A stretch of DNA of 35,592 nt. Origin: Prochlorococcus sp. AG-449-P16. GTDB lineage: Bacteria > Cyanobacteriota > Cyanobacteriia > PCC-6307 > Cyanobiaceae. The notes under the pieces are model-generated. The model was not told the origin of the DNA. It did no database searches and saw only the letters and a list, made by a program, of their open reading frames with translations. Shown here one piece after another: positions 27,494 to 35,592 of this stretch. The stretch spans positions 1 through 35,592 of the forward strand of contig QCQN01000009.1 of assembly GCA_003212175.1 (NCBI GenBank), in the 5' to 3' direction. Position numbers and translations under genes: made by a program. Every line of letters starts with the position of its first letter. Position 1 is the stretch's first letter.

Positions 27494-28627
27494 TTAAGTT
27501 TCAGAGCGCGTTAAAAGTCTTTTAATCACTCTCTTGGCGATATCTTCATAATTCATTTCACCAGACAATATTTGAGCTATTCTTTGTGGTGCCGTTTTTC
27601 TTTTTATACCTAATTGGTAGCCTGTTTTTGGAAATCTATAAAATACTTGAGCAATTCTCTTCCCCCATGCCATAGATTTACCCCATTCATTATTTAAGTT
27701 GGTGGAATATGGACTTAAATCTTCACCATCTTGAGATAAGCATTGACTTATACATTCTGCAGCATGAAAACTACTAATGAGAGATGGTCTTATACCTTCA
27801 GCTAAAAATGGATCGCAAAGAGATGCTGCATCTCCCACAGCAATAACTCTGTCTCCATGGAGTTTGTGGATACCATTCCAAATTCTCAGTTTTTTCTTAA
27901 CTGTTTTGAAGGAAAAATCTTCTAATCCGAAACTTTTAATCACTTTATTGTTCAGAAATTCGTCGTCCAAAAGTTTATTGTTTATAAATGTACCTAAACC
28001 TATATTTAAACTTTCTTTAAGTGGGAATGCCCAAGCAAATCCATACTTAATAAATCCAAACTCAAATCTAACTGAATCTTTAGAAATATTCCCCAAACCT
28101 TCCATTCTTAAGGCTAAAGTATTAGCAAATTTTGGTTTTCTGGGACCTAAATTGAAATATCCTGCCCATTGTGATTGAGAACCATCAGCGATTACAAGAA
28201 ATTTAGATTTGCAAATAAAATTATCGTTGCACAATATTGTCCAATTTTTGGATTGCCTTGTAATTCTCTCTACATGTGCAGGTCTACGTAGTTCACATCC
28301 AAATTTTTGTGCTTCGTCAATCAATAATTTATCTAATTTTTCTCTTCTCACTATCCAGAAAGGCGATTCGCCAGAGAGGTCAGCGATAACTTCATCGGAT
28401 GATTCCCATCTAAATTCAACATTTTTAATTTTAGATTCTATGGCTTGATCAATATTCAATGGTAGGAATTTTGTCATTGAAGAGGCCATCCCTCCTGCAC
28501 AAGGTTTAAAAATCCCCTCCTGTCTCTTTTCTATAATTAATACTGAAAATCCTTTTTTTGATAAGTTTAAGGCTGTAGAAGACCCGGATAACCCACCTCC
28601 AATGATTACAACGTCAAAATTTTTCAA
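27494..28627 (-). CDS. geranylgeranyl-reductase-like FAD-dependent oxidoreductase
   Basis: A 377-residue flavoprotein. The N-terminal FAD dinucleotide loop is [21 protein letters not shown] (residues 5-25), followed by the family's PCAGGM box (KPCAGGM, about 42-48) and [20 protein letters not shown] (about residues 265-285), which places FAD against the substrate pocket. This is the geranylgeranyl reductase (ChlP/GGR) superfamily, though it lacks some chlorophyll-specific features I would expect in ChlP. A reductase of isoprenoid chains or another lipid is the likely role. The start codon overlaps the end of frr by four bases (28624-28627), so it is translated from the pyrH-frr operon. Confidence 0.85.
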   Translation of the reverse strand: MKNFDVVIIGGGLSGSSTALNLSKKGFSVLIIEKRQEGIFKPCAGGMASSMTKFLPLNIDQAIESKIKNVEFRWESSDEVIADLSGESPFWIVRREKLDKLLIDEAQKFGCELRRPAHVERITRQSKNWTILCNDNFICKSKFLVIADGSQSQWAGYFNLGPRKPKFANTLALRMEGLGNISKDSVRFEFGFIKYGFAWAFPLKESLNIGLGTFINNKLLDDEFLNNKVIKSFGLEDFSFKTVKKKLRIWNGIHKLHGDRVIAVGDAASLCDPFLAEGIRPSLISSFHAAECISQCLSQDGEDLSPYSTNLNNEWGKSMAWGKRIAQVFYRFPKTGYQLGIKRKTAPQRIAQILSGEMNYEDIAKRVIKRLLTRSET

Positions 28628-29172
28628 ACTTTTAGGATTTCTTTCTCTTTTTCAGATAATTTAGCCTCTATTTGCTTTATGTAGTTATCCGTTATTTTTT
28701 GTATCTCTTGCTGATTATCTCTAGATTCATCTATTGATATTAATCCTTCCTTTTCATCTTTTTTCACTTTATCTACTGCATCTCTTCTAATATTTCTTAA
28801 AGCGACCTTACCTTCTTCTGCATATTTAGAAGCTAACTTACAAAACTCTTTTCTTCTTTCCTCAGTTAGAGGAGGTACATTTATTCTAATTACTTTCCCA
28901 TCATTATTTGGTGTGATACCTATATCACTCATTAAAATTGATTTTTCAATAGCTTGTAAGCAAGATAGGTCAAATGGCTGAATTGAAATTGTTTGAGAAT
29001 CAATAGTTGCTATTGAAGCCAGTGACTTAATGGGAGTTTCTGCTCCGTAGTATTCAACGCTTATTCTGTCTAGTAAGGTTGAGTTCGCTCTACCAGTTCT
29101 TATTGTATTAAAGTTTCTTTGAGTAGCTTCAATACTTTTGTTCATATTGAACTTAAGTTCTTGTTCTTTCAT
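28624..29172 (-). CDS. frr: ribosome recycling factor
   Basis: A 182-residue RRF, which with EF-G splits post-termination ribosomes. Family segments are present throughout: [83 protein letters not shown]. Length and order (domain I helices around the small beta domain II) are normal. It follows pyrH by 26 bases, a gene order (pyrH-frr) widely conserved in bacteria. The flavoprotein gene overlaps its 3' end. Confidence 0.98.
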   Translation of the reverse strand: MKEQELKFNMNKSIEATQRNFNTIRTGRANSTLLDRISVEYYGAETPIKSLASIATIDSQTISIQPFDLSCLQAIEKSILMSDIGITPNNDGKVIRINVPPLTEERRKEFCKLASKYAEEGKVALRNIRRDAVDKVKKDEKEGLISIDESRDNQQEIQKITDNYIKQIEAKLSEKEKEILKV

Positions 29173-29198
29173 AATTAAAAATTTAAATTTAAGCAGCT

Positions 29199-29903
29199 TT
29201 AACTAATTAAAGATCCTATAGACTCTCCGGCAACAGCTCTGGAAATATTTCCTTTTTTGAAAATATCAAAAACCATTATAGGAATATTATTATCCTTACA
29301 TAATGCAATTGCAGTACTATCCATTACTGCGATTTCATCACTCAGAACTTGTTGATAACTCAATGATGAGAATTTTTTTGCTTCATTATATTTATTAGGA
29401 TCGCAATCATAAACTCCATCAACTTTGGTAGCTTTCATAACGACTTCAGAATTAATTTCAGCGGCTCTTAAGGCAGCAGTGGTATCAGTAGTAAAAAATG
29501 GATTACCGCAACCTCCACCAAAAACTACAACTCTTCCCTTCTCTAAATGTCTTATTGCTCTTCTTCTTATGTAAGGTTCAGCAATTTCTTGCATTTCAAT
29601 TGCGGTTTGAACCCTAGTTTCTACTCCAACTCTCTCTAATCCATCCTGGAGGGATATTGCGTTCATCACTGTTGCCAACATTCCTACATAATCAGCTGTA
29701 GCCCTGTCCATTCCATCAGCCGAACCCTTCAGTCCTCTAAAAATATTGCCCCCGCCAACAACAATTGCAAGTTGAACATCACTGGCAACTACTCTTGCAA
29801 CATCTTCAGCTATTGATTGAACTATCGCAGGATCAATGCCATATGGTTTTTGACCCATTAGTGCTTCACCACTAAGTTTTAAAAGAACTCTTTTGTAAGT
29901 CAT
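29199..29903 (-). CDS. pyrH: UMP kinase
   Basis: A 234-residue bacterial UMP kinase of the amino acid kinase fold, converting UMP to UDP. It shows [11 protein letters not shown] (phosphate-binding), [10 protein letters not shown], the [17 protein letters not shown] uridine-binding block, [37 protein letters not shown], and MDSTAIALC near the C terminus. Length is standard. It heads pyrH-frr-flavoprotein on the minus strand. Start ATG 29903, with a 121-base gap to cobO that is very AT-rich and shows no convincing terminator. Confidence 0.98.
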   Translation of the reverse strand: MTYKRVLLKLSGEALMGQKPYGIDPAIVQSIAEDVARVVASDVQLAIVVGGGNIFRGLKGSADGMDRATADYVGMLATVMNAISLQDGLERVGVETRVQTAIEMQEIAEPYIRRRAIRHLEKGRVVVFGGGCGNPFFTTDTTAALRAAEINSEVVMKATKVDGVYDCDPNKYNEAKKFSSLSYQQVLSDEIAVMDSTAIALCKDNNIPIMVFDIFKKGNISRAVAGESIGSLIS

Positions 29904-30024
29904 TCAATAATCATACTTTTAAGACCTTAGCAAGTAAATATACAATATTTCTCATTTAAAAAAAATTGCTTGCGTCTTTAAACATTTCTCTATGAAAAAT
30001 AAAAAAAATAAAAAATTTCATTGC

Positions 30025-30720
30025 CTAAAACTCAATACATTTTTGGGCTCTAATGCCTTGATCTTTAAAGGGATGCTTAATTAATTTTGTTTCAGTAACC
30101 AGATCTGCATAATTAATTATTGATTCACATGCTCCTCGACCAGTAAAAATAATATGATTTTTTCTATCTTTTAAACTTTTCAAAAATGAGATTATTTCTT
30201 TTGGACATAAATACCCTAATTTAGTTGCAATATTTATTTCATCAAGAATTATTAATTGATATGAATCATCTGCAATATATGTCTTGGCTAAATCCCAAGC
30301 CGCTTTTACTAATTCTTCATCTCTAACTCTGTCTTGAGTTTCCCAGGTAAATCCTTCGCCTAGAGAATGCCATGAAACATTTGACGAGAAAAATTTTAAA
30401 GCTTTTTCTTCTCCTGTAGTCCATCCACCCTTGATGAATTGAATAATCGCAACTTTATAACCATGACCAATAGTTCTTAATGCCATTCCCAATGAGGCAG
30501 TGGTTTTACCCTTACCTTCACCAGTAAAAACAATTAGAAGCCCTTTTTTTGTTTTTCTTATTTTTAACCTCTTTGATTGAATTTCTTTTCTTTTTTGCAT
30601 TCTCTCCTTATATAGATTTTCATTATTATCTGGAGAGATTTTTCCTCCAATTCCAATTTCATTGGCCAGATCATCTAGGTTAACTATTTCTTTGTTAGCG
30701 GGCTTTTTTTGTTCATTCAT
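30025..30720 (-). CDS. cobO: cob(I)yrinic acid a,c-diamide adenosyltransferase
   Basis: A 231-residue CobA/BtuR-type enzyme that adds the upper 5'-deoxyadenosyl ligand to reduced corrinoid. Residues 1-65 are a charged extension. The P-loop VFTGEGKGKTTASLGMALR lies at about 69-87, followed by VAIIQFIKGGWTTGEE, IILDEINIATKLGYL (Walker B-like), and IFTGRGA with the C-terminal VTETKLIKHPF motif characteristic of BtuR/CobO. The PduO type is excluded by these motifs. It follows the tyrosine recombinase by 24 bases on the same strand and may be transcribed from the recombinase promoter. Confidence 0.95.
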   Translation of the reverse strand: MNEQKKPANKEIVNLDDLANEIGIGGKISPDNNENLYKERMQKRKEIQSKRLKIRKTKKGLLIVFTGEGKGKTTASLGMALRTIGHGYKVAIIQFIKGGWTTGEEKALKFFSSNVSWHSLGEGFTWETQDRVRDEELVKAAWDLAKTYIADDSYQLIILDEINIATKLGYLCPKEIISFLKSLKDRKNHIIFTGRGACESIINYADLVTETKLIKHPFKDQGIRAQKCIEF

Positions 30721-30744
30721 GATTTTTATCTAGGAAATAAGAAT

Positions 30745-31914
30745 TTAAATAAAATTGATTTTTTTATGTTTAGAAAGAGCATTGTTAACAGCTTGTTGCT
30801 GGTCTCTTTTTGTTATCCAGTGATGATAGGTTTGGGTATGTAAACTTACTGAATGCCCCATCATTCTGGCGGCGACAGTGTCAGGCAAATCATAGAAAAT
30901 TGTTCTTACAGCCCATGCATGTCTTAGATCATAGGGTTTTATTTTTAGAGAATAACGTTTAAATTGATCTGTAATTTTCTTTCCGATATTTTGTAAAGTT
31001 GTTTTTTTAAGATCCCTCTTAATGCTAGGGAGAAGCTCAGGATTTTTGCCAAGCTTATATAATTCAAACTTGTCAATCCAATTAGGATGAAACGGCCAAA
31101 CTTGATGTTCGCCAGTTTTCGTGGTAGGCAAAACTCTGATAATTTTGTCTCCATCATTTCTCAAAGAGCTTAGGTCACAAAAAAATACTTCATGATTCCT
31201 TAAGCCATATGTAGCCATAAGTCCAAAAACATATTTCCATGATTTGTTTGGGATTTGCTCCCAAAGTTCTTCAATTAAATTGTCATTTGGTAGATCTCTA
31301 AAGCTTGCTTTTTGTAGCCCATATCCTTTTGCTACTATCTTCCATTCATCTGGTAGTTTATGCTCTAAAAACTTTGCTAAGACGCTCAAAGTCGTACCAC
31401 ATTGTTTTCTGCTCCTACTCCCCTCTTTATAGCTTTTTAATGTTGCAACAAAAATATTGTTTAAGTCTTCATCACTGAGTTCTTTTTGAATTGTAAGTAA
31501 TCTTTTTAAATAGGGTTTATAAGAACTTTTCCAAGTTGTTTTTCTGGTGCTAGTAAAATATACATTTTTGTCTTCTCTAAAAAAAAATTCTTCAAACTCA
31601 CTAACTTTAGTTTGAAGGGGCAAATTATTTTTTAATTCTTTGTTATAAGTTTGTTTTACCCAATTCATCCAATTAAATTGGTCAAGCTCTAGTTGCAATG
31701 TAATCAATTGCAATTTCTTCTTTGCTTCCTCCAAACCATTTTGATCCGCTTTTAAACCGAGAGAAATTCTTTGAACTTTATAGTGATTCTCATTACTTTT
31801 TGAGGGTAGTAGTCCTCTAATACTCAATTTCTCCCCCCTTTTTTCAATTCTAAGCTTGCTCCCTTCGGTAGCAAATTTATCATTGACATTATTAATTTCC
31901 TGAATAAGGTTCAT
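30745..31914 (-). CDS. tyrosine recombinase/phage-integrase family protein
   Basis: A 389-residue recombinase with a complete catalytic set: R239 (TYGLRNHE), K266 (TTKTGEH), Y328-x-x-R331-H332 (PYDLRHAW, with Tyr where many members have His), H354 (MMGHS) and nucleophile Y363 (QTYHHW). The N-terminal 80 residues resemble an arm-binding domain, followed by a core-binding helical domain at about 105-195. XerC/XerD are smaller (about 300 residues) and lack the arm domain. There is no tRNA, attachment-site repeat pair, excisionase or phage gene beside it; it lies between hemH and cobO. The gene may be a domesticated integrase. Two TACTTATA repeats sit at its 5' end. Confidence 0.9.
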   Translation of the reverse strand: MNLIQEINNVNDKFATEGSKLRIEKRGEKLSIRGLLPSKSNENHYKVQRISLGLKADQNGLEEAKKKLQLITLQLELDQFNWMNWVKQTYNKELKNNLPLQTKVSEFEEFFFREDKNVYFTSTRKTTWKSSYKPYLKRLLTIQKELSDEDLNNIFVATLKSYKEGSRSRKQCGTTLSVLAKFLEHKLPDEWKIVAKGYGLQKASFRDLPNDNLIEELWEQIPNKSWKYVFGLMATYGLRNHEVFFCDLSSLRNDGDKIIRVLPTTKTGEHQVWPFHPNWIDKFELYKLGKNPELLPSIKRDLKKTTLQNIGKKITDQFKRYSLKIKPYDLRHAWAVRTIFYDLPDTVAARMMGHSVSLHTQTYHHWITKRDQQQAVNNALSKHKKINFI

Positions 31915-31915
31915 T

Positions 31916-31937
31916 TACTTATATAATTGTACTTATA
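31916..31937. repeat. two direct TACTTATA repeats between integrase and hemH starts
   Basis: Identical 8-base copies at 31916-31923 and 31930-31937, 14 bases apart. The first begins one base after the recombinase start codon complement (31912-31914), and the second overlaps the hemH -10 candidate. The spacing is not a helical repeat. They could be an operator or a recombinase arm site, or chance in AT-rich DNA. Confidence 0.4.
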
Positions 31938-31939
31938 AT
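31934..31939 (+). promoter_or_regulatory. consensus -10 element for hemH
   Basis: A perfect TATAAT hexamer 40 bases before the hemH start codon, giving a predicted transcription start near 31946 and a leader of about 34 bases. The -35 position (around 31911-31916, TCATTT) is weak, which is common for cyanobacterial promoters. The site lies within a 65-base intergenic region shared with the divergent recombinase. Confidence 0.45.
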
Positions 31940-31979
31940 GGCGTTTTAGATGTTTATTTTCAATCTTTACATAGTGTAG

Positions 31980-33155
31980 ATGGAAAAAATAGGGGTTTTA
32001 TTAATGAATCTTGGTGGACCTGAACGTATTTCTGATGTTGGTCCATTTTTGTATAATCTATTTTCAGATCCAGAAATAATAAGACTACCGATTCCTGCTT
32101 TCCAGAAACCTTTAGCATGGTTGATAAGTATCTTAAGAAGTACTACATCTCAGCAAGCTTACCTCTCAATAGGTGGAGGTTCCCCTATCAGAAGAATAAC
32201 TGAGCAACAAGCTAGAGAATTACAAAGCAAATTAAGAGACAAGGGTTTAAATGTAACAACTTATATTGCTATGAGATATTGGCATCCCTTCACAGAGTCA
32301 GCAATAGCAGATATGAAGGCAGATGGTATTGAGCAAATTATTGTTTTACCTCTATACCCTCATTTCTCAATAAGCACAAGTGGCTCTAGTTTTAGAGAGT
32401 TAAAGAAATTACGAGACGCTGATTTTGATTTCAAGAAAATACCAATGAGATGTATAAGAAGTTGGTTTAGTCAATCAGGTTATTTAAGATCTATGGTGGA
32501 ATTAATATCAGAACAGATTTCTTTATGTGAATCTCCTTCAGATGCTCATATTTTTTTTACAGCTCATGGGGTTCCAAAAAGTTACGTAGAGGAAGCTGGA
32601 GATCCATACAAGCAACAAATCGAAGATTGTTCCCTTCTAATAATAAGTGAGCTCGAAAAATATTTAGGCCATAGTAACCCATACACTCTTTCATATCAAA
32701 GCAGGGTGGGTCCTGTTGAATGGTTAAAACCCTATACTGAAGATGTTTTAACAACATTAGGCAAGTCAAAGATAAATGATTTAATCGTGGTGCCCATAAG
32801 CTTTGTTGGAGAACATATTGAAACTTTGCAGGAAATTGATATTGAATACAAAGAAATTGCAAAAAAAGCAGGAATTAAGAATTTTAGACGAGTCAAGGCC
32901 TTAAATACTCACCCTACGTTTATCGAAGGCCTTAGTGACTTAGTAATTTCTTCTTTAGAGGAACCAATAGTTAACATTGAAACAGCTTCAGAACTGCCAG
33001 TGAAAGTAAAATTATATCCACAAGAAAAATGGCAATGGGGTTGGAATAATAGCTCAGAAGTTTGGAATGGCAGAGTTGCGATGATTGTTTTCCTGATACT
33101 TTTTATAGAGCTTATTTCAGGCTCAGGACCTCTTCACAGATTAGGTATTTTATAG
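31980..33155 (+). CDS. hemH: ferrochelatase with C-terminal Hlip/CAB-like helix
   Basis: A 391-residue enzyme that inserts ferrous iron into protoporphyrin IX to make heme. The chelatase domain (about 1-325) has [10 protein letters not shown] at the start, the catalytic histidine H196 in [11 protein letters not shown], and the [11 protein letters not shown] acid segment (residues 277-287). Residues 357-380 ([22 protein letters not shown]) form one transmembrane helix with the E..WNGR.AM chlorophyll-binding motif of high-light-inducible proteins. This fusion is typical of cyanobacterial and plastid ferrochelatases, linking heme synthesis to pigment availability. Start ATG 31980; promoter candidate at 31934-31939. 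Confidence 0.97.
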   Translation: MEKIGVLLMNLGGPERISDVGPFLYNLFSDPEIIRLPIPAFQKPLAWLISILRSTTSQQAYLSIGGGSPIRRITEQQARELQSKLRDKGLNVTTYIAMRYWHPFTESAIADMKADGIEQIIVLPLYPHFSISTSGSSFRELKKLRDADFDFKKIPMRCIRSWFSQSGYLRSMVELISEQISLCESPSDAHIFFTAHGVPKSYVEEAGDPYKQQIEDCSLLIISELEKYLGHSNPYTLSYQSRVGPVEWLKPYTEDVLTTLGKSKINDLIVVPISFVGEHIETLQEIDIEYKEIAKKAGIKNFRRVKALNTHPTFIEGLSDLVISSLEEPIVNIETASELPVKVKLYPQEKWQWGWNNSSEVWNGRVAMIVFLILFIELISGSGPLHRLGIL

Positions 33156-33158
33156 AAT

Positions 33159-33183
33159 TTATTTGTATCAAAAAAACAAATAA
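33159..33183. repeat. inverted repeat after hemH
   Basis: TTATTTGT at 33159-33166 and its exact reverse complement ACAAATAA at 33176-33183 enclose a nine-base A-rich loop, just after the hemH stop at 33153-33155. The stem has one G-C pair and there is no T-run downstream, so a classical intrinsic terminator is unlikely; a weak 3'-end stabilising hairpin is possible. Confidence 0.3.
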
Positions 33184-33289
33184 CAATAATCTTGAGGGGT
33201 GAATTTGGGTAGTATTTCTGACATTACGTTTCTAAATTGGGCAAAAAGATTTAATTAAGTCTAAAATTTATATAGATTTAGTTTCTTTA

Positions 33290-35056
33290 GTGACTCTTAC
33301 TTCGACACCTTTATCAAGAGGTGAATCAGAAAAAAAATATCCTATATGGATAACAGGTGCCGAGGCGCTAATGGATTCTTTAAAAATACATGGAGTAAAA
33401 GTTATATTTGGTTACCCAGGAGGAGCTATCCTTCCTATTTACGATGCTGTCCATAAGGCAGAAAAAGATGGGTGGTTAAAGCATTACATGGTTAGACATG
33501 AGCAAGGAGGCTCTCATGCTGCTGATGGATATGCAAGGGCAACAGGTGAAGTTGGCGTATGCTTTGGGACTTCAGGACCTGGGGCAACAAATTTAGTAAC
33601 TGGCATAGCTACAGCTCAAATGGACTCAGTCCCATTGGTAATTGTTACAGGTCAAGTACCTAGACAAGCAATAGGAACCGATGCTTTTCAAGAAACAGAT
33701 ATTTTTGGTATCACTCTTCCTATTGTTAAACATTCGTGGGTTATAAGAGATCCATCTGATATCGCAAAAGTAGTATCAGAGGCTTTTTTTATCGCCTCAT
33801 CTGGAAGACCAGGACCTGTTCTAATTGATATACCAAAAGATGTGGGCCAAGAGTTTTTTAATTACGAAAGAGTATTACCAGGTGAAATTATTCCGAAAGG
33901 TTTTAAAAGAATTAGCGAAATTAATAATTCTGACATTAAGAAAGCTGTAGATTTGATAAAAGAGTCTGAAAGACCTTTGCTATATGTTGGTGGTGGCGCA
34001 ATATCATCTGGTGCTCACGAGGGGGTAAAGACTTTAGCCGAGAATTACCAAATTCCAGTTACAACTACTTTGATGGGTAAAGGTGCATTTGATGAAAATG
34101 ATTATTTATCAGTTGGAATGCTAGGCATGCATGGAACTGCATATGCAAACTTTGCCGTAACAGAATGTGATCTTTTAATTGCTGTTGGAGCAAGATTCGA
34201 TGATAGAGTTACAGGTAAATTGGATACCTTCGCGCCAGATGCAAAGGTTATTCACATTGATATTGATCCTGCAGAGGTTAATAAAAATAGACATGTTGAT
34301 GTCGCTATAGTATCAGATGTCTCTAAAGCTCTCTCAAAAATTAATGAATATTCTTTAATTAATAAAGTTTCCCCAAATACAAAAAAATGGTTAGAAAAAA
34401 TAGATTTCTGGAAAAATAGGCACCCTTTATTCGTACCACCAGAAGAAGGGGAAATTTATCCTCAAGAAGTTCTTTTAAAAGTTAGGGAGAATTCTCCTAA
34501 TGCTTACATAACTACTGATGTAGGTCAGCATCAAATGTGGGCCGCGCAATATCTCAGAAATGCACCAAGAAGATGGATTAGCAGTGCAGGTTTAGGAACA
34601 ATGGGTTTTGGGTTGCCAGCTGCTATGGGAGTAAAGTCTGCATTATCCGATTCTGAAGTTATTTGTATTGCTGGGGATGCGAGCGTTTTAATGAATATTC
34701 AAGAACTAGGTACTTTGTCACAATATAATTTAAATATTAAATTAGTAATCATAAATAATCGTTGGCAAGGAATGGTAAGGCAATGGCAAGAAAGCTTTTA
34801 CGATGAAAGATATTCTTCCTCCGATATGAGTTGTGGAGAACCAGATTTCGTTAAACTTGCAGAGTCTTTTGGAATTAAAGGATTTCTTATTTCCGATAGG
34901 CAGCAACTTCTTAATGATTTTAAAAGTGCTCTAAATTCTGATGGGCCAGCTTTAATTAATGTGCAAGTTAGAAGGGGAGAAAATTGTTATCCAATGGTAC
35001 CTCCTGGTAAAAGTAATTCACAAATGGTTGGGTATGTTAATAATGAAGATTATTAG
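33290..35056 (+). CDS. ilvB: acetolactate synthase large subunit
   Basis: A 588-residue ThDP-dependent enzyme making acetolactate/acetohydroxybutyrate, the first common step of valine, leucine and isoleucine synthesis. The catalytic glutamate lies in [19 protein letters not shown], the FAD/central domain shows [10 protein letters not shown] and [10 protein letters not shown], and the ThDP/Mg motif is [33 protein letters not shown], with [17 protein letters not shown] before it. Start is GTG 33290 with product [11 protein letters not shown]; the conserved domain begins at residue about 18, so the start is compatible with the family. No leader peptide or attenuator is visible in the 134-base upstream gap. 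The regulatory small subunit gene is not in this window. Confidence 0.98.
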   Translation: MTLTSTPLSRGESEKKYPIWITGAEALMDSLKIHGVKVIFGYPGGAILPIYDAVHKAEKDGWLKHYMVRHEQGGSHAADGYARATGEVGVCFGTSGPGATNLVTGIATAQMDSVPLVIVTGQVPRQAIGTDAFQETDIFGITLPIVKHSWVIRDPSDIAKVVSEAFFIASSGRPGPVLIDIPKDVGQEFFNYERVLPGEIIPKGFKRISEINNSDIKKAVDLIKESERPLLYVGGGAISSGAHEGVKTLAENYQIPVTTTLMGKGAFDENDYLSVGMLGMHGTAYANFAVTECDLLIAVGARFDDRVTGKLDTFAPDAKVIHIDIDPAEVNKNRHVDVAIVSDVSKALSKINEYSLINKVSPNTKKWLEKIDFWKNRHPLFVPPEEGEIYPQEVLLKVRENSPNAYITTDVGQHQMWAAQYLRNAPRRWISSAGLGTMGFGLPAAMGVKSALSDSEVICIAGDASVLMNIQELGTLSQYNLNIKLVIINNRWQGMVRQWQESFYDERYSSSDMSCGEPDFVKLAESFGIKGFLISDRQQLLNDFKSALNSDGPALINVQVRRGENCYPMVPPGKSNSQMVGYVNNEDY

Positions 35057-35106
35057 CAATTAAGCAATATTGAAAATATAGTCGATTTAATTTTGGAAAA
35101 TCCAAT

Positions 35107-35457
35107 ATGAAAAAAAACTTTTTGAAATTTTTAATCATATTTCTTATTGTATTTTATCCCCTAAAAGCTAATGCGGCTGAAATCTTGCAGATAAATAGTT
35201 CAAACACTATTTTAGTTGGAGATCAAAACAGAAATCTTCAAATTAGATTATTTTGTGTAGATATAAATGATGAAGATGAGCAGGAGGCCTTAAATCTTCT
35301 TAAGAAAGAATTTCCAAGAGGAAGTAAAGTTAAAATAAAACCTATGGGATTTAAAGAGAATCTTTTATTAGCCAAAGTTTCAAGTATTGATGAAAATAAA
35401 AGTATGTCAGGATTGTTAATCACCAGTAATCTGACAAAAGAAGACTGTAAAAATTAA
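35107..35457 (+). CDS. small secreted SNase-like OB-fold protein
   Basis: A 116-residue protein with a clear signal peptide (basic start KKNFLKF, hydrophobic core 8-19, cleavage likely after ANA at 22-24). The mature part, about 92 residues, resembles a staphylococcal-nuclease-like OB fold: ILVGDQNRNLQIRLFCVDIND (like the VRLAGIDTPE strand) followed by ALNLLKKEFPRGSKVKIKPMGFKENLLLAKVS. I do not see the two catalytic arginines and glutamate in their usual context, so nuclease activity is doubtful. Two cysteines (LFC, DC near the end) could form a disulfide. It lies 50 bases after ilvB; function unknown. Confidence 0.6.
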   Translation: MKKNFLKFLIIFLIVFYPLKANAAEILQINSSNTILVGDQNRNLQIRLFCVDINDEDEQEALNLLKKEFPRGSKVKIKPMGFKENLLLAKVSSIDENKSMSGLLITSNLTKEDCKN

Positions 35458-35460
35458 TTG

Positions 35461-35592
35461 TTATTCTGGAGCTATAAAACTCCATTGCCTCAAAAAAGTT
35501 TTAGATCTCCTCCAAGAAAAAAAATCATTATTTTCTTCAAAAGTGCATAATCGAGAAACGTCAATATTAGTGCTAGGGATATTTGCATCTAA
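35461..35592 (-). CDS. 3' end of an unrecognised minus-strand gene, cut by right edge
   Basis: The last 132 bases encode 43 residues followed by a TAA stop (35461-35463) in one open minus-strand frame, continuing past the window edge. The visible tail includes NIDVSRLCTFEENNDFFSWRR and ends SFIAPE. No family can be assigned from this fragment. It is convergent with the SNase-like gene, whose stop is three bases away, which supports both ends being real. Confidence 0.65.
   Translation of the reverse strand, partial: LDANIPSTNIDVSRLCTFEENNDFFSWRRSKTFLRQWSFIAPE

Noticed and set aside
27777-28448. Plus-strand frames opposite the flavoprotein gene
   Set aside because: They are shadows of the GGR-like coding sequence with no recognisable domain.
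29904-30024. A tRNA or terminator between pyrH and cobO
   Set aside because: The short GCAAG/CTTGC pair spans a 30-base-plus loop, and no cloverleaf or strong hairpin is seen.
30745-31979. A prophage or integrated island around the tyrosine recombinase
   Set aside because: No tRNA, flanking repeats, phage genes or compositional break; neighbours on both sides are core metabolic genes.
32557-32862. Minus-strand frame inside hemH
   Set aside because: Opposite strand of a well-conserved ferrochelatase; product is not protein-like.

Overview
The window looks like a piece of core chromosome from a high-light-type Prochlorococcus or a very close relative. It is very AT-rich and densely packed, and it carries photosystem II assembly factor Psb27, a ferrochelatase with a C-terminal Hlip/CAB-type helix, aerobic-type cobalamin genes and several short cyanobacterial families of unknown function. 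This assignment rests on recognising protein families; no database was searched. I see no rRNA, tRNA, CRISPR array, insertion sequence or prophage. The only mobile-element-type gene is a lone tyrosine recombinase.

Layout: 1-1463 (minus) holds a YjbQ-family protein, a pterin carbinolamine dehydratase and a COG0523/CobW-type GTPase cut by the left edge. 1574-3730 (plus) encodes an M32 carboxypeptidase and a first soluble pyrophosphatase. 3736-5958 (minus) holds rpoD followed by hemC. 5961-8561 holds a roughly 320-base leader region and then priA (plus), which is broken by three single-base homopolymer expansions. 8562-11124 (minus) runs DUF2854, argB, then a fused TPR-like/DUF3153 membrane protein. 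11146-12923 holds a short unknown gene, ssb (minus), cobK and cutA. 12920-17606 (minus) reads proS, psb27, purA and a PfkB sugar/nucleoside kinase. 17782-20083 (plus) holds an HTH-like protein, a small membrane protein, a second pyrophosphatase, an ArsC/Spx-like protein and lepB. 20058-22640 (minus) pairs a tandem histidine phosphatase with a dihydroorotase-like protein that has lost its metal site. 22759-27469 (plus) holds a CPBP protease, an FtsL-like protein, ftsI and tal. 27494-31914 (minus) reads tyrosine recombinase, cobO, pyrH, frr and a geranylgeranyl-reductase-like flavoprotein. 31980-35457 (plus) holds hemH, ilvB and a secreted SNase-like protein. The last 132 bases contain the 3' end of an unrecognised minus-strand gene.

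Most genes are housekeeping: translation (proS, frr), nucleotides (purA, pyrH), tetrapyrroles (hemC, hemH, cobK, cobO), amino acids (argB, ilvB), cell wall and division (FtsL-like, ftsI), secretion (lepB), transcription (rpoD) and replication (priA, ssb). The points most worth a second look are: (i) priA with three +1 homopolymer shifts while every other complete gene is intact; (ii) two family I pyrophosphatases of which the canonical cyanobacterial one has lost active-site residues and the divergent one has kept them; (iii) a dihydroorotase homologue without metal ligands; (iv) a probable cryptic FtsL next to ftsI; (v) an intact lone tyrosine recombinase in a core setting with a short direct repeat at its 5' end.
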